This document shows, one piece after another, positions 10,236 to 22,600 of a DNA stretch of 64,000 bases. The stretch comes from Mycolicibacterium sp. S2-37 (GTDB taxonomy: Bacteria; Actinomycetota; Actinomycetes; Mycobacteriales; Mycobacteriaceae). A model generated the notes under the pieces. The model ran no database searches and was not told where the DNA came from. It saw only the letters and a program-made list of their open reading frames with translations. Position numbers and translations under genes: made by a program. Numbering within the stretch: position 1 is the first letter of the stretch; every line of letters starts with the position of its first letter. Location of the stretch: the NCBI RefSeq assembly GCF_017352375.1, contig NZ_JAFEVR010000010.1, positions 1 through 64,000 of the forward strand. Direction: 5' to 3'.

Positions 10236-13200
10236 GTGCCCGCCCACCGCATCGCCCGCCTGATCGCCGTCCTGGCGGGATTGGCGGGCGTACTGCTGTG
10301 TGCGCTGGTGCCCCTGCTGCCGGTCAAGCAGACCACTGCGACGATCCTGTGGCCGCAGGCACCCAACGAGGACGGTTTCGTCGGTGACCTGACCGCGCCG
10401 CTGGTGTCCGGGGCGCCCAAGGCGCTCGACGTGGCCATTCCCTGCGCGGCCATCGGCACCCTGCCGGCCGACGGCGGCCTGGTCTTCTCCACGAACCCGC
10501 CCGGCGGTATCGACGCCGGGCGCAACGGCCTGTTCGTCCGCGCCAACGCCGACGTCGTCTACGTCGCGTTCCGCGACACCGTCGCCGCGGTCGCCCCGCG
10601 CGCGGCGGTGGACTCCGGTGCGTGCAGCGAGCTGCGGGTGTGGGCCGACGTCGGCACGGTCGGCGCGGACTTCGTCGGCATCCCCGGCGCCGCGGGCACC
10701 CTCCCGCCCGACAAACGGCCGCAGGTGTCCGGCGTGTTCACCGACCTGGAGGTGGCGCCCGAGCCGAGCTTGCGGGCCCGCATCGACGTCGACACCCGGT
10801 TCATCACCACGCCGACGGCGCTCAAGCTGATCGTGATGGTGCTGGGCGTGCTCTGCATCGTGACCTCGATCGTCGCGCTGGCGCTGCTGGACCGCCGCGC
10901 CGGACGCAGCGTCCCGCGGGGGTTCGTGCGGTTCTGGCGGGCCGGGCTGTGGACCTGGCTCACCGATGCGGCGGTGATCGCGGGCCTGCTGATCTGGCAC
11001 GTCATCGGGGCGCAGTCCTCGGACGACGGCTACAACACCACCATTGCCCGGATCGCGGGCGAGGCCGGATACACCGCCAACTACTACCGCTACTTCGGGG
11101 CGACCGAGGCACCGTTCGACTGGTATCAGAGCGTGCTGTCGCAGATGGCGTCCATCAGCACCGACAGCGTCTGGCTGCGACTGCCCGCCACCGCCGCCGC
11201 GATCGCCACCTGGCTGGTGGTCAGCCGCGCCGTGCTGCCCCGGCTGGGACGCCGCGTGGCCCGCAACCGGGTTGCGGTGCTGACCGCGGGTGCGGTGTTC
11301 CTGGCGGCGTGGCTGCCGTTCAACAACGGCCTGCGGCCAGAACCACTCATCGCGTTCGCCGTGACGCTGGTGTGGATCCTGGTGGAGCAGACGGTCGGTA
11401 CCCGGCGGCTGTGGCCCTACGCCGTGGGCATCGTCGTCGCCGTGTTCTCGGTGACGCTGGCACCGCAGGGGCTGGTCGCGCTGGCACCCCTGCTGGTCGG
11501 GGCCAGGCCGGTGACCCACCTGATCGCGCTGCGCCGGCCGGCCGGCGGGCTGCTCGCGTCGCTGGCGCCGCTGGCGGCCGCCGCCTCGCTGCTGTTCGTG
11601 GTCGTCTTCCGGGACCAGACGCTGGCCACCGTCGGTGAGTCGATCCGCATCAAGTACGTCGTGGGACCGACCATCCCCTGGTACCAGGAGTTCCTGCGCT
11701 ACTACTACCTGACCGTCGAGGAGAGCGTCGACGGGTCACTGGCCCGGCGGTTCTCGGTGCTGATCCTGCTGCTGTGCCTGTTCGGCCTGATCGCCGTACT
11801 GCTGCGCCGCGGCAGCCTGCCCGGCGCCGTCAACGGGCCGGTGTGGCGGCTGGTCGGCACCACCGGATTCGGTCTGCTGCTGTTGACGCTGACGCCGACC
11901 AAGTGGGCGGTGCAGTTCGGTGCGTTCGCCGGGCTGGCCGGGGCGCTCGGCGGGGTGACGGCGTTCGCGTTCGCCCGCGTCGGGCTGCACAGCCGACGCA
12001 ACCTCGCGCTGTATGTGACCGCGCTGCTGTTCGTGCTGGCGTGGGCGACGTCGGGGATCAACGGCTGGTTCTACAACGCCAACTACGGCGTGCCGTGGTT
12101 CGACAAGCAGCCGGTGATCGTCGGCTTCCCGGTCACCACGATCTTCCTGGTGCTGGCCATCGCGTCCGGTCTGCTCGCGGGCTGGCTGCACTTCCGCATG
12201 GACTACGCCGGCCACACCCAGGTCGCCGACACCGGACGGAACCGCGCGCTGGCGTCCACCCCGCTGCTGGTCGTCGCGGTCATCATGGTGGTGCTCGAGC
12301 TCGGGTCGATGCTCAAGGCGACCGTGAGCCGCTACCCCGTCTACACGATCGGCGAGGCGAACCTGTCCGCGCTGGGCCTGACGGGTTCGTCGCGACCCAG
12401 CTGCGGCATGGCCGACCACGTCCTGGTCGAAGCCGACACCAACGCAGGCATGCTCACGCCGGTCCCCGGTCAGCGGTTCGGCGAGTACGGCCCGCTGGGC
12501 GGTGAGGATCCCGTCGGCTTCACCCCCAACGGCGTCAGCGACACCCTCGAACCCGCCGAACCCGTGGGCGCCAACCCCGGCACCCCGAACACCGACGGAC
12601 CGGTCGACAAGCCGAACATCGGTGTCGGCTTCGCCGCGGGCACCGGCGGCGGCTACGGACCCGAAGGCGTCAACGGATCGCGGGTGTTCCTGCCGTTCGG
12701 GCTCGACCCCGACACCACCCCGGTGATGGGCAGTTTCGACGAGAACACCGTCGCGGCCAAGGCCACCTCGGCCTGGTACCAGCTGCCGCCGCGCACCCCG
12801 GACCGGCCGCTGGTCACCGTCGCCGCCGCGGGCGCGATCTGGTGGTACAACGAGGACGGCTCGTTCAACTACGGGCAGTCGCTGAAACTGCAGTGGGGTG
12901 TACACCGGCCCGACGGGTCCTACCAGGCCCTCGGCGAGGTCCAGCCGATCGACATCTTCAACCAGCGGGCGTGGCGCAACCTGCGCTTCCCGCTGGCCTG
13001 GGCGCCGCCGGAGGCCAACGTGGCCCGCATCGTCGCCGACGACCCGAACCTGTCCGAAGACCAGTGGTTCGCGTTCACCCCGCCGCGGGTGCCGGTGCTG
13101 GAGACCGCCGATGCGTTCCTGGGTCCGCAGACCCCGGTGCTGATGGACATCGCCACCGCCGCCAACTTCCCCTGCCAGCGGCCGTTCGCCGAACGCCTCG

Positions 13201-13493
13201 GCATCGCCGAACTGCCCGAGTACCGGATCATGCCGAACTTCAAGCAGATCGTCGTGTCGTCGAACCAGTGGCAGGCGGCCGAGGACGGTGGTCCGTTCCT
13301 GTTCATCCAGGCGCTGCTGCGCACCGAGTCCATCCCGACGTATCTGTCCGGCGACTGGTACCGGGACTGGGGCTCGCTGGAGCGCTATCTGCGGGTGGTG
13401 CCCGCCGACGAGGCGCCCGACGCCGTCATCGAGGAAGGGTCGACGCGAGTGTTCGGCTGGAGCCGCGGCGGACCGATCAGGGCCCTGCCGTGA
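10236..13493 (+). CDS. embA: Arabinosyltransferase EmbA
   Basis: A 1085-residue GT-C arabinofuranosyltransferase that works with EmbB to make the terminal hexa-arabinofuranosyl motif of arabinogalactan. The donor-site acidic pair is D263-D264 in [26 protein letters not shown] and [17 protein letters not shown] are conserved, and the C-terminal domain ends PGAPIRALP-like as GGPIRALP. It starts at GTG 10236, 24 bp after the embC stop. Its TGA overlaps the embB GTG within GTGA, so EmbA and EmbB are probably made in equal amounts. Ethambutol acts on this complex. Confidence 0.95.
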   Translation: MPAHRIARLIAVLAGLAGVLLCALVPLLPVKQTTATILWPQAPNEDGFVGDLTAPLVSGAPKALDVAIPCAAIGTLPADGGLVFSTNPPGGIDAGRNGLFVRANADVVYVAFRDTVAAVAPRAAVDSGACSELRVWADVGTVGADFVGIPGAAGTLPPDKRPQVSGVFTDLEVAPEPSLRARIDVDTRFITTPTALKLIVMVLGVLCIVTSIVALALLDRRAGRSVPRGFVRFWRAGLWTWLTDAAVIAGLLIWHVIGAQSSDDGYNTTIARIAGEAGYTANYYRYFGATEAPFDWYQSVLSQMASISTDSVWLRLPATAAAIATWLVVSRAVLPRLGRRVARNRVAVLTAGAVFLAAWLPFNNGLRPEPLIAFAVTLVWILVEQTVGTRRLWPYAVGIVVAVFSVTLAPQGLVALAPLLVGARPVTHLIALRRPAGGLLASLAPLAAAASLLFVVVFRDQTLATVGESIRIKYVVGPTIPWYQEFLRYYYLTVEESVDGSLARRFSVLILLLCLFGLIAVLLRRGSLPGAVNGPVWRLVGTTGFGLLLLTLTPTKWAVQFGAFAGLAGALGGVTAFAFARVGLHSRRNLALYVTALLFVLAWATSGINGWFYNANYGVPWFDKQPVIVGFPVTTIFLVLAIASGLLAGWLHFRMDYAGHTQVADTGRNRALASTPLLVVAVIMVVLELGSMLKATVSRYPVYTIGEANLSALGLTGSSRPSCGMADHVLVEADTNAGMLTPVPGQRFGEYGPLGGEDPVGFTPNGVSDTLEPAEPVGANPGTPNTDGPVDKPNIGVGFAAGTGGGYGPEGVNGSRVFLPFGLDPDTTPVMGSFDENTVAAKATSAWYQLPPRTPDRPLVTVAAAGAIWWYNEDGSFNYGQSLKLQWGVHRPDGSYQALGEVQPIDIFNQRAWRNLRFPLAWAPPEANVARIVADDPNLSEDQWFAFTPPRVPVLETADAFLGPQTPVLMDIATAANFPCQRPFAERLGIAELPEYRIMPNFKQIVVSSNQWQAAEDGGPFLFIQALLRTESIPTYLSGDWYRDWGSLERYLRVVPADEAPDAVIEEGSTRVFGWSRGGPIRALP

Positions 13494-16400
13494 ACGAAGA
13501 GAACGGCAGCAAACCAGCCGAAGCCGTGAACGCGGCCGCCAAGGACGTGAGGATCGCACGCTGGGTCGCCACGATCGCCGGGCTGCTCGGCTTCATCGCC
13601 GCGGTCGCGGTGCCGCTGCTGCCGGTCGCCCAGACCACCGCGACGCTGAACTGGCCCCAGCAGAACCGGCTCGACAACCTCACCGCCCCGCTGATGTCGC
13701 TGTCGCCGGTGGGCCTGACCGCGTCCATCCCGTGCGAGGTCGTCCGCGGCATGCCCGCCGACGGTGGCCTGGTGCTGGGCACCGCACCCGCCGAGGGCCG
13801 CGACGCCGCGCTGAACGCGATGCTGGTCACCGTCAACGACTCCCGGGTCGACGTGATCGTGCGCAACGTGGTGGTGGCCAGCGTCGAACGGGACCGCGTC
13901 GCCGGCGGCGGCTGCGAGCGCATCGACATCACCTCGAACCTGGACGGGACGTACGCCGACTTCGTCGGGCTGACCCAGGACTCCGGAGAGAACGCAGGAC
14001 AGCCGCAGCGCACCGGCTACGCCGACCCGAATCTGCGGCCGGCGATCGTCGGCGTCTTCACCGACCTCACCGGTCCGGCACCGCCGGGCATGTCGTTCTC
14101 CGCCGAGATCGACACCCGCTACACCACCCAGCCGACGGCGCTGAAGCTGGCCGCGATCCTGCTGTCGATCGTGTGCACCGCGATCGCCCTGCTCGCGCTG
14201 TGGCGACTGGACCGCCTCGACGGCAGGCGGATGCACCGTCTGATCCCGACCCGCTGGCGCACGCTGACCGCCGTGGACGGCGTCGTGCTGGGCGGCTTCG
14301 CGATCTGGTATGTGATCGGCGCGAACTCCTCCGACGACGGCTACATCCTGCAGATGGCCCGGGTCGCCGACCACGCCGGCTACATGTCGAACTACTTCCG
14401 CTGGTTCGGCAGCCCGGAGGATCCGTTCGGCTGGTACTACAACGTGCTGGCGTTGATGACGCACGTGAGCACCGCCAGCATCTGGATACGGCTGCCCGAC
14501 CTGATCTGCTCGATCGTCTGCTGGCTGCTGCTCTCCCGTGAGGTGCTGCCGCGGCTCGGACCCGCGGTGATCGCCAGCCGCCCGGCGCTGTGGGCGGCCG
14601 GCCTCGTACTGCTGGGCGCGTGGATGCCGTTCAACAACGGCCTGCGCCCGGAGGGCCAGATCGCCACCGGTGCACTGATCACATACGTGCTGATCGAACG
14701 CGCGGTGACATCGGGCCGGCTCACCCCCGCCGCGCTCGCGATCGCCTCCGCGGCGTTCACCCTCGGCATCCAGCCGACCGGACTGATCGCGGTCGCGGCA
14801 CTGCTGGCCGGCGGCCGACCGATCCTGCGGATCGTCATGCGGCGCCGCCAACTGGTCGGCACCTGGCCGCTGATCGCGCCGCTGCTGGCCGCGGGCACCG
14901 TGGTGCTGGCGGTGGTGTTCGCCGATCAGACGCTGGCGACCGTGCTCGAGGCCACCAAGATCCGCACCGCGATCGGGCCCAGCCAGGAGTGGTACACCGA
15001 GAACCTGCGCTACTACTACCTGATCCTGCCGACCGTCGACGGCGCGATCGCGCGCCGGATGGCATTCCTGTTCACCGCGCTGTGCCTGTTCTCGTCGCTG
15101 TTCATCATGTTGCGCCGCAAGCGGGTGCCCGGCGTCGCGCGGGGCCCGGCCTGGCGGCTGATGGGCGTCATCTTCGCCACGATCTTCTTCCTGATGTTCA
15201 CCCCCACCAAGTGGATCCACCACTTCGGTCTGTTCGCCGCGGTGGGGGGTGCGATGGCGGCGCTGGCCACGGTACTGGTGAGCCCGGTGGTGCTGCGGTC
15301 GGCGCGCAACCGGATGACGTTCCTGGCCGCCGTGCTGTTCGTGCTGGCGATGTGCTTCGCCTCGACCAACGGCTGGTGGTACGTCTCGAACTTCGGGGTG
15401 CCCTTCAACACGTCGGTGCCGCAGCTCGGCGGCGTGACGGCCAGCACCGTGCTGTTCGTCCTGTGCGGGATCGCGGCGCTGTGGGCGTTCCTGCTGCACG
15501 TGGGTGCCAAGCGGGAGTCCCGCGTGGTCGACGTGCTGACCAGGGCGCCGATCCCGATCGCCGCCGGTTTCATGGTCCTGTTCATGGTGGCGAGCATGGC
15601 GATCGGCGTGATCCGCCAATATCCGACCTACTCCAACGGCTGGGCCAACATCCGCGCGTTCGCCGGCGGCTGCGGACTGGCCGACGACGTGCTCGTCGAG
15701 CCGGACTCCAACGACGGGTTCCTGCGGCCGCTACCTGGGCGGTACGGCCCGCTGGGACCCCTCGGCGGCACCGATCCGACGGGCTTCACACCCAACGGTG
15801 TTCCGGACCGGATCATCGCCGAGGCCATCCGGCTGAACAATCCCCAGCCGGGCACCGACTACGACTGGGCCAAACCGGTCAAGCTGTCCCGGCCGGGCGT
15901 CAACGGTTCGACGGTGCCGCTGCCCTACGGGCTGGACCCGGCACGCGTCCCGGTGGCGGGCACGTATTCGACCGGGCCGCAGCAGGAGAGCAAGCTCGCC
16001 TCGGCCTGGTACGAACTGCCACCCGCCGACGATGCGCATCCCCTCGTCGCGATCACCGCGGCCGGCACGATCGCGGGCACCAGCGTCGCCAACGCCTTCA
16101 CCTCGGGTCAGACGGTCGAACTGGAGTACGCGACGCGCGGCCCCGACGGGGCGCCGGCGCCCGCCGGCCGCGTCAGCCCGTACGACATCGGCCCCACACC
16201 GTCCTGGCGCAACCTGCGCTACCCGCGCAAGCAGATCCCGAACGACGCCGTCGCCGTCCGCGTCATCGCCGAGGACCTCTCGCTGGGGCAGGGTGACTGG
16301 ATCGCGGTGACGCCGCCGCGGGTGCCCGAGGTGCGCTCGGTACAGGAGTACGTCGGCTCGACCGAGCCGGTGCTACTGGACTGGGCGGTCGGGCTGGCCT

Positions 16401-16717
16401 TCCCGTGCCAGCAGCCGATGCTGCACGCCAACGGTGTCACCGAGATCCCGAAGTTCCGGATCTCGCCCGACTACTACGCCAAGCTGCAGAGCACCGACAC
16501 CTGGCAGGACGGCCAGAACGGCGGTCTGCTGGGCGTCACCGACCTGTTGCTGCGGGCGTCGGTCATGTCGACGTACCTGTCCGACGACTGGGGTCAGGAC
16601 TGGGGGTCGCTGCGCCGCTTCGACACGATCGTCGACGCGCAGCCGGCCGAGATCTCCCTCGGTGAGGCCACGCATTCGGGTCTGTGGAGCCCGGGGCCGA
16701 TGCGCTTCAAGCCGTAG
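13490..16717 (+). CDS. embB: Arabinosyltransferase EmbB
   Basis: A 1075-residue GT-C arabinofuranosyltransferase, partner of EmbA and the main ethambutol target. D282-D283 in [13 protein letters not shown] form the donor-site pair. M289 in the same stretch corresponds to M. tuberculosis Met306, the commonest resistance position, and here is the sensitive residue. [19 protein letters not shown] and [16 protein letters not shown] are typical of EmbB. GTG 13490 overlaps the embA stop. The frame is open further upstream inside embA, but that part is a shadow translation. The gene ends 3 bp before the convergent kinase gene, leaving almost no room for a separate terminator. Confidence 0.96.
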   Translation: MNEENGSKPAEAVNAAAKDVRIARWVATIAGLLGFIAAVAVPLLPVAQTTATLNWPQQNRLDNLTAPLMSLSPVGLTASIPCEVVRGMPADGGLVLGTAPAEGRDAALNAMLVTVNDSRVDVIVRNVVVASVERDRVAGGGCERIDITSNLDGTYADFVGLTQDSGENAGQPQRTGYADPNLRPAIVGVFTDLTGPAPPGMSFSAEIDTRYTTQPTALKLAAILLSIVCTAIALLALWRLDRLDGRRMHRLIPTRWRTLTAVDGVVLGGFAIWYVIGANSSDDGYILQMARVADHAGYMSNYFRWFGSPEDPFGWYYNVLALMTHVSTASIWIRLPDLICSIVCWLLLSREVLPRLGPAVIASRPALWAAGLVLLGAWMPFNNGLRPEGQIATGALITYVLIERAVTSGRLTPAALAIASAAFTLGIQPTGLIAVAALLAGGRPILRIVMRRRQLVGTWPLIAPLLAAGTVVLAVVFADQTLATVLEATKIRTAIGPSQEWYTENLRYYYLILPTVDGAIARRMAFLFTALCLFSSLFIMLRRKRVPGVARGPAWRLMGVIFATIFFLMFTPTKWIHHFGLFAAVGGAMAALATVLVSPVVLRSARNRMTFLAAVLFVLAMCFASTNGWWYVSNFGVPFNTSVPQLGGVTASTVLFVLCGIAALWAFLLHVGAKRESRVVDVLTRAPIPIAAGFMVLFMVASMAIGVIRQYPTYSNGWANIRAFAGGCGLADDVLVEPDSNDGFLRPLPGRYGPLGPLGGTDPTGFTPNGVPDRIIAEAIRLNNPQPGTDYDWAKPVKLSRPGVNGSTVPLPYGLDPARVPVAGTYSTGPQQESKLASAWYELPPADDAHPLVAITAAGTIAGTSVANAFTSGQTVELEYATRGPDGAPAPAGRVSPYDIGPTPSWRNLRYPRKQIPNDAVAVRVIAEDLSLGQGDWIAVTPPRVPEVRSVQEYVGSTEPVLLDWAVGLAFPCQQPMLHANGVTEIPKFRISPDYYAKLQSTDTWQDGQNGGLLGVTDLLLRASVMSTYLSDDWGQDWGSLRRFDTIVDAQPAEISLGEATHSGLWSPGPMRFKP

Positions 16718-16720
16718 ACG

Positions 16721-18028
16721 CTAGCTCTGCGGGGTCGCGTTCTGCTGGTCGATGTCCTGGGAGCAGTCCTGCGCCGACTGGTGGGTCTGCTCCATGCAGA
16801 CCCGCACGTTGGCCTCTCTGGGGTCCATTCCGGTGGGCACGGAGGGACTGTCGAACTGTCCCTCGTACTTCGACCAGATCATCTTGTTCGTGTCGGTCAG
16901 CTCGGCGCAGTACGCCTGCGCTCCGGTCTCGGTGACCCCCGCGGCGCCCATCGTCGAGCAGTTCGCACCGATCACCACCACGGGAACCGAGGGCGCGGTC
17001 GGCGCGGCCGCCCTGTCGCTGTCGCGGCCCATCAGCCAGGCGGCCGCCGCGGCCGCGCCGATCGCCACCACGGCCAACACGCCGGCACCGACCAGCCAGC
17101 CCCGGTGCGCCCCGCGCGGCGTCGCCAGCTGCGGCTGCCGGGGTGGGGATGCGGCTTTCGCCGAGACCGTCGGACCCGTCGCATCCTCCGTCCCGATGTG
17201 GTGATGGAGTGCGTGGGCGAAGTCGATGCAGTGTTCGAACCGCTGGTCCGGCGATTTCGCCAGCGCCCGCTCGAACACCGGTCCGAGCCCCGACAGCTCG
17301 GGCCGCACGATGCCGATCGGCGGCGGGTCGGCCGTCAGGTGTGAGCTGATCACCACCGCGGCATTGGAATGCTGGAACAGCGGACGGCCCGTCAGCAGCT
17401 GGTAGGCCGTCGCGGCCAGCGCGTACTGGTCGGCCCGGCCGTCCAGCGGCTGGCCCAGCAACTGCTCCGGCGCGGCGTACGCCACGGTCCCGACCGTCAT
17501 GTTCGTGCCGGTAAGAGCGCCGGTGTCGTCGGCCCGTCGCGCGATACCGAAGTCGGCCAGCAGCACGCGCTCATGCGGCGAACCGGGGTCGGCGATGAGG
17601 ATGTTGGCCGGTTTGACGTCGCGGTGGAACAGCCCGCGCTGGTGGGCGTAGTCCAGCGCCCCGGCGACCGCGGTGATGATGCGCAGCACGTCGGCGGCCG
17701 GCATGCCGTTCGGATACCGCTCGGCGAGCAATCGTGCCGCGTCGGTGCCCTCGACGAAGTCCATCGAGATCCACAGCCGGCCCTCGTGGTCGCCGCGGTC
17801 GTGCACCGCGACGATGTGCGGATGCCACAGCGTGGCGGCGATCTCGGCCTCCCGCAGGAACCGCTGCCGGTACTCGTCGTCGGTGCTCACCGCCGTCGAC
17901 AACACCTTGAGCGCATCCCTGCGGGGCAGCCGGGGATGCTGCGCGAGATAGACCTCACCCATGCCGCCCGCGCCCAGCGACCGCACGACGGTGTAGCCGG
18001 CGATCACCTCGCCTTCTGTGAGTGGCAT
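16721..18028 (-). CDS. PknF-like transmembrane serine/threonine protein kinase
   Basis: A 435-residue receptor-type Ser/Thr kinase. The cytoplasmic kinase domain (about 1-275) has the glycine loop LGAGGMGEVYLA, the VAIK-type lysine in DALKVL, HRDVKPANI in the catalytic loop, DFG in LADFGIA, and APEQLLG. One membrane helix (about 300-325) follows. The extracytoplasmic tail has four cysteines and the IGANCSTMG...AQAYCAEL pattern that I recognise from PknF of M. tuberculosis. ATG 18028 matches the PknF start MPL; a GTG at 18031 is just upstream. It is convergent with embB. In M. tuberculosis pknF lies elsewhere, so this is a paralogue or a moved copy, and its regulatory target is unknown. Confidence 0.85.
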   Translation of the reverse strand: MPLTEGEVIAGYTVVRSLGAGGMGEVYLAQHPRLPRRDALKVLSTAVSTDDEYRQRFLREAEIAATLWHPHIVAVHDRGDHEGRLWISMDFVEGTDAARLLAERYPNGMPAADVLRIITAVAGALDYAHQRGLFHRDVKPANILIADPGSPHERVLLADFGIARRADDTGALTGTNMTVGTVAYAAPEQLLGQPLDGRADQYALAATAYQLLTGRPLFQHSNAAVVISSHLTADPPPIGIVRPELSGLGPVFERALAKSPDQRFEHCIDFAHALHHHIGTEDATGPTVSAKAASPPRQPQLATPRGAHRGWLVGAGVLAVVAIGAAAAAAWLMGRDSDRAAAPTAPSVPVVVIGANCSTMGAAGVTETGAQAYCAELTDTNKMIWSKYEGQFDSPSVPTGMDPREANVRVCMEQTHQSAQDCSQDIDQQNATPQS

Positions 18029-18051
18029 CACCAGATCCTAATGGCCACTTC

Positions 18052-18079
18052 GCCGAAGGCTCCCCGCGTGGGGTTCGGC
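18052..18079 (-). terminator. Hairpin downstream of accD4
   Basis: A stem of GCCGAA with TTCGGC encloses an inner CCCC-GCGT-GGGG hairpin, lying just after the accD4 stop on the minus strand. There is no T tract, as usual in mycobacteria. It probably ends the fadD32-pks13-accD4 transcript before the kinase gene. Confidence 0.5.
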
Positions 18080-18083
18080 CGAC

Positions 18084-19670
18084 TCAGATCGGCGTCAGAC
18101 CGTGTTTGCGCTGTACCCGCTGGATCTGCTTGTCCCGCAGCAGGCGCATGGACTTACGCAGCAGCAGCCGGGTCTCGTGCGGTTCGATGACCGCGTCGAT
18201 GAAGCCGCGTTCGGCGGCGATCCACGGCGTTGCCATGTTGAGGTTGTAGCCCTCGATGAAGTCGGCGCGGATCTTCTGCACCTCGGGTGCGGTGGGATCC
18301 GGGAACCGCTTCACCAGCAGCTGCGCCGCTCCCTCGGCGCCGATCACCGCGATGCGTGCGGTCGGCCAGGCGAAGTTCAGGTCCGCCGAGAGCTGCTTGG
18401 ACCCCATCACCGCGTACGCGCCGCCGTAGGACTTGCGGATGGTGATGGTCACCTTCGGCACGTCGGCCTCGACGACGGCGTTGAGGAACCGCCCGCCGCG
18501 CTTGATGATGCCGCCCTTCTCCTGTTCGACGCCCGGCATGAAGCCCGGAGTGTCGACGACGAAGACCAGCGGCAGGTTGTAGGAGTCACAGAACCGGATG
18601 AACCGGGCGGCCTTGTCGGACGCCTCGTTGTCGATCGAACCCGACAGGTACATCGGCTGGTTGGCGACCACGCCCACCGAGCGGCCGTCGACCCGCGCGA
18701 AGGCGGTGATGATGGCCTGACCCTGGTTGGCCGCGACGTCGAACACGTCGCCGTCGTCGAAGATCCGCAGCAGGATCTCGTGCATGTCGTAGGCCATGTT
18801 GTCGGCGTCCGGCACGATCGTGTCGAGCTCGAGATCATGCGGCGTGATCTCGGGCTCCAGGCCGGGGTTCACCACCGGCGCGTCGTCGAAGGTGTTGGCA
18901 GGCAGGAACGCCAGATAGTCGCGGACGTACTGGAACGCCTCGGCCTCGTCGTTGACGACCTGGTGGATGTTGCCGTAGCGGGCCTGCGCGTCGGCGCCGC
19001 CCAGTTCGTCGAGCGACACGTCCTCACCGGTGACGTCTTTGATCACGTCGGGGCCGGTGACGAACATGTAGCCCTGGTCGCGCACCGCGACCACCAGATC
19101 GGTCTGGATCGGCGAATACACCGCGCCGCCCGCGCACTTGCCGAGGATGATCGAGATCTCCGGCACCAGTCCGCGCAGCAGTTCGTGGCGGCGGCCCAGT
19201 TCGGCGTACCAGGCCAGCGACGTCACCGCGTCCTGGATACGGGCGCCCGCGGAGTCGTTGATACCGATGATCGGGCAGCCGACCATGGCCACCCATTCCA
19301 TCAGCTTGGCGACCTTGCGGCCGAACATCTCGCCGACCGAGCCCTGGAACACGGTCTGGTCGTGGCTGAACACCCCGACCGGGCGGCCGTTGATGGTGCC
19401 GTGTCCGGTGACGACACCGTCGCCGTACAACGCGTTCGGATCGCCGGGCGTCTTGGCCAGGGCGCCGATCTCGAGGAAGCTGCCCGGATCGAGCAGCGAG
19501 TGGATGCGGGCACGCGCGCTGGGCAACCCCTTGCGGTCGCGTCGCGCCTTGGCCTTCTCGTCGCCGGGATCCTTGGCCAGCTCGAGCTTCTCGCGCAGCT
19601 CGGCGAGCTTCTCGGCGGTGGTCTGCTGGTGGGTGGGGGACAACGCAGCGGATGGTGCTTCCGTGCTCAC
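18084..19670 (-). CDS. accD4: Long-chain acyl-CoA carboxylase beta subunit AccD4
   Basis: A 528-residue carboxyltransferase subunit. With AccA3 it carboxylates the C24-C26 acyl-CoA that Pks13 joins to meromycolate. The two crotonase-like halves show GARIQDAV near 155 and the paired oxyanion glycine motifs GKCAGGAVY and [13 protein letters not shown]. Length and the [13 protein letters not shown] tail match the family. It starts at ATG 19670 and overlaps the pks13 stop by 4 bp (ATGA), so it is translationally coupled to its partner enzyme. Position after pks13 distinguishes it from the other acyl-CoA carboxylase paralogues. Confidence 0.95.
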   Translation of the reverse strand: MSTEAPSAALSPTHQQTTAEKLAELREKLELAKDPGDEKAKARRDRKGLPSARARIHSLLDPGSFLEIGALAKTPGDPNALYGDGVVTGHGTINGRPVGVFSHDQTVFQGSVGEMFGRKVAKLMEWVAMVGCPIIGINDSAGARIQDAVTSLAWYAELGRRHELLRGLVPEISIILGKCAGGAVYSPIQTDLVVAVRDQGYMFVTGPDVIKDVTGEDVSLDELGGADAQARYGNIHQVVNDEAEAFQYVRDYLAFLPANTFDDAPVVNPGLEPEITPHDLELDTIVPDADNMAYDMHEILLRIFDDGDVFDVAANQGQAIITAFARVDGRSVGVVANQPMYLSGSIDNEASDKAARFIRFCDSYNLPLVFVVDTPGFMPGVEQEKGGIIKRGGRFLNAVVEADVPKVTITIRKSYGGAYAVMGSKQLSADLNFAWPTARIAVIGAEGAAQLLVKRFPDPTAPEVQKIRADFIEGYNLNMATPWIAAERGFIDAVIEPHETRLLLRKSMRLLRDKQIQRVQRKHGLTPI

Positions 19671-22600
19671 TTGGCCTCGCTCTCGATCCGGTTGATCGCC
19701 TCGCTCATGTGTGCGCCCACCTTGGCAATGTACGGCTCGTCGATCGCCTGGATGTGCTCACCCCCGATCGGGACGATCTCCAGATCGGTGACGAACTCGC
19801 CCCAGCCGCCGTCGGGCTTGCGGGTGGCGTATGCGGGCTCGAAATAGATCGCGTCGTCGTGGTAGCGGTCGGCCATGTACAGCGTGACGTGCCCGTCGTA
19901 CGGCTTGATCTCGGCGAGGTCGATGGCCCGCTGGTCCAGATACGAGGTGCGCTGGTGCTCGATGATGCCGCCCGGGATCTGCACCCCGCTCTGGCTGACG
20001 ACGTCGAGGACGAACCGGACCTGGCCCTCGTCGTCGAGCTTCTCGAGCTCCTCGTAGGGGATCTCGGGCACCTCGACGTTGAAGGTGCGCTCGGCGAACC
20101 GGGCGTAGCGGTCCCAACGCTTGCGGGTCTCCTCCTGCGTCCGCGGGATCTCCTCACCGGGCCGCACGGCGTCGATGAGTCCGACGAACCGCACGTCCGC
20201 GCCCGCCTCGCGCAGGCCGATCGCGCACGCGTAGGCCAGCACGCCGCCCAGCGACCAGCCCGCCAGGATGAACGGCCCCTTGTGCATCTCGAGCAGCTTC
20301 GGCACGTATTCGCGGGCCCGCTCCTCGATGGAGCCCTCGACACGCTCGATGCCGTACATCGGGGTGTCCGCAGGCAGCCGCTTGAGCAGCGGCTCGTAGA
20401 CCACGGTCGACCCGCCGGCGGCATGGAACACGAACACCGGGATGCTGCGCTTACCTTTTGGCCCGTCCTGTGGAGGGCGGATCGTCCGCACGAACCCGTC
20501 GACCCTGCCGCCCTCGAGGTAGTCGCGCACCGTGGTGGCGAGCTCCTCGATGGTCGTGGCGGCCGTGACGTCCTCGGCGGTGACGGTGCCCTCGTCGACG
20601 CGTTCGGTGAGCCGCTCGGCGATCTTGGCCGCGGTGGTGGCGTCGATCTCGGGCAGCTCGTTGAAGATGCCTCCCGGCGACTTGCCGGTGACGATCGCCC
20701 ATGTCGCGAACGTGACCCGCTCGGCGGCGTCGCGCGGCGGCACGTCGGAGCCGAGCGCCTCGGTGACGGCCTCCTGGGTCAGCACCTTCGAGGCCGCGGC
20801 GACGGTGGACTGCGACGGCCCGGACGGCGTCGACGGTCCGGACGGATCGGTCGGCGGCGCCGGGATGTTGGTCAACCCGCCGGCCGGACCGGACGGATCG
20901 GTCGGCGGCGCCGGGATGTCGTCCTGGGTGGACGGTTCGGCCTGGGGATCGGGCACCGGTGTGGTCGCCGTCACCGGGTTGGCGCCGGAGAGCACGGCGG
21001 CCTGCTCGGCGGCCTGTTCGGTGGCCGTCTCGCCGAGCGGATGCCCCGCCGCGGACAGCTTCTCCTCGAGCTCGGCGACCGTGGACGCCCCGCCCATCAG
21101 CTCGGCCTGTTCGGCGGCGATCTGCTCGGCGGTCTTGCCCTTCTGCGACTCGGCCAACTGGTCGACCTCGTCACGATGCTCGATCGCGTACTGGATCAGC
21201 TGCTCGACGGCGTAGAGGTTGGCATCGCGCACCGCGGTCAGCTGGATCGGCGGCAGGTCGAAGTCGTACTCGACGCGGTTCTTGATCCGCACCGCCATCA
21301 GCGAATCCAGCCCGAGCTCGATGAGCGGCACTTCCCACGGCAGGTCCTCGGGCTCGTAGCCCATCGCGCCGCCGACGATCAGGCCAAGTCGGTCGCGCAC
21401 GGTCTCACCGGAGTCCGCCGACCACTTACCCAGTCCCGCACCGAGATTGGCTCCCGCGGTGAGGTTGTCGGACAGGATCGCCGCGTCGTCAGCCTCGGGT
21501 TCCGCCGGCACCAGCGAATCGGGTTGCGCGGCAACGACTCCGGTCGCCACCGCAGCGGGCAGGGCAACGGGCTGGCCACCGCGCGTGACGATCGCGTCGT
21601 AGACGAGGGTGAACGATTCCTCGATGCGCGCGTGCACCTGCACCGACGCCCCACCCGGATGGCGGGTCAGCGTAGTCACCAGCCGGGCACCGTCGCCGGG
21701 CACTGCACGCTGTTCGGCAGCGGTCACCGTCGCATCCGGGATCACCTGCGAGGCAGCGGCTTTCACCAGCCCAGCCAGATCCGCCGCGCCGCGCGGGGAG
21801 AACTCCCAGACGTGGCGGCCGTCCGGGGTGGCCACGTGGCTGCCCGGCATGACGCCCGAATTGTCCCCGCTGAAGCGCACGTCGAGCCAGTGCGGCTTAC
21901 GCCGGAACTTCGTCGGCGGGATGTTGGCGTAATCGAGCGCCCCGGCCAGACCGCGATGCCTGCGCGGAAACAGCGTCCGCACATCGAGATCGTGCCCGTG
22001 CACGAAGAGTTGCGCCATGGCCGCGGTCATCGAGTCGACCTCGTCCTGCTTGCGGGCCAACGTCGCGATCAGCTGTCCGTCATGGAGGCCGGCGGCAGCC
22101 GTGGTCAGCCCGACCTGCATGAGCGCCACCGGGTTCGGCGCCAGCTCCAGGAACGTGGTGTGGCCGTTGTCGACCGCGTTGCGGATGCCGTGGGTGAAGT
22201 AGACGCTGTGTCGCAGCCCCTTCTTCCAGTAGTCCACGTCGTGGATCGGCTCGTGGCCCGCGCGCAGGAACTTGCCCTCGTGCACGGTCGAGTAGTAGCC
22301 GGTCTGCAGCGGATGCGGAGTGATGCCGATCAGCTCCGCGGCCAATTCGCCGAGCAGCGGATCCATCTGCGTGGTGTGGCTGGCGCCCTTGGTCTGGAAC
22401 TTGCGGGCGAACTTGCCCTCCTGTTCCGCGCGTTCGATGATCGCGTCGACCTGCGCGGGCGGTCCGCCGATGACGGTCTGGGTGGGTGCGGCGTAGACGC
22501 ACACCTCCAGATCGGGGTAGTCGGAGAACACCGTCTTGATCTCGTCGGCGGAGTACTCGACCAGCGCCATCAGCCGGATGTACTCGCCGAACAGCATCGC

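Noticed and set aside
12842-13489. N-terminal extension of embB inside embA
   Set aside because: The region is embA in another frame. The GTGA overlap start at 13490 fits the known EmbB N terminus.
11736-13559. 607-codon minus-strand frame opposite embA
   Set aside because: Antisense shadow of a clear gene with Arg/Gln-rich composition and no domain.
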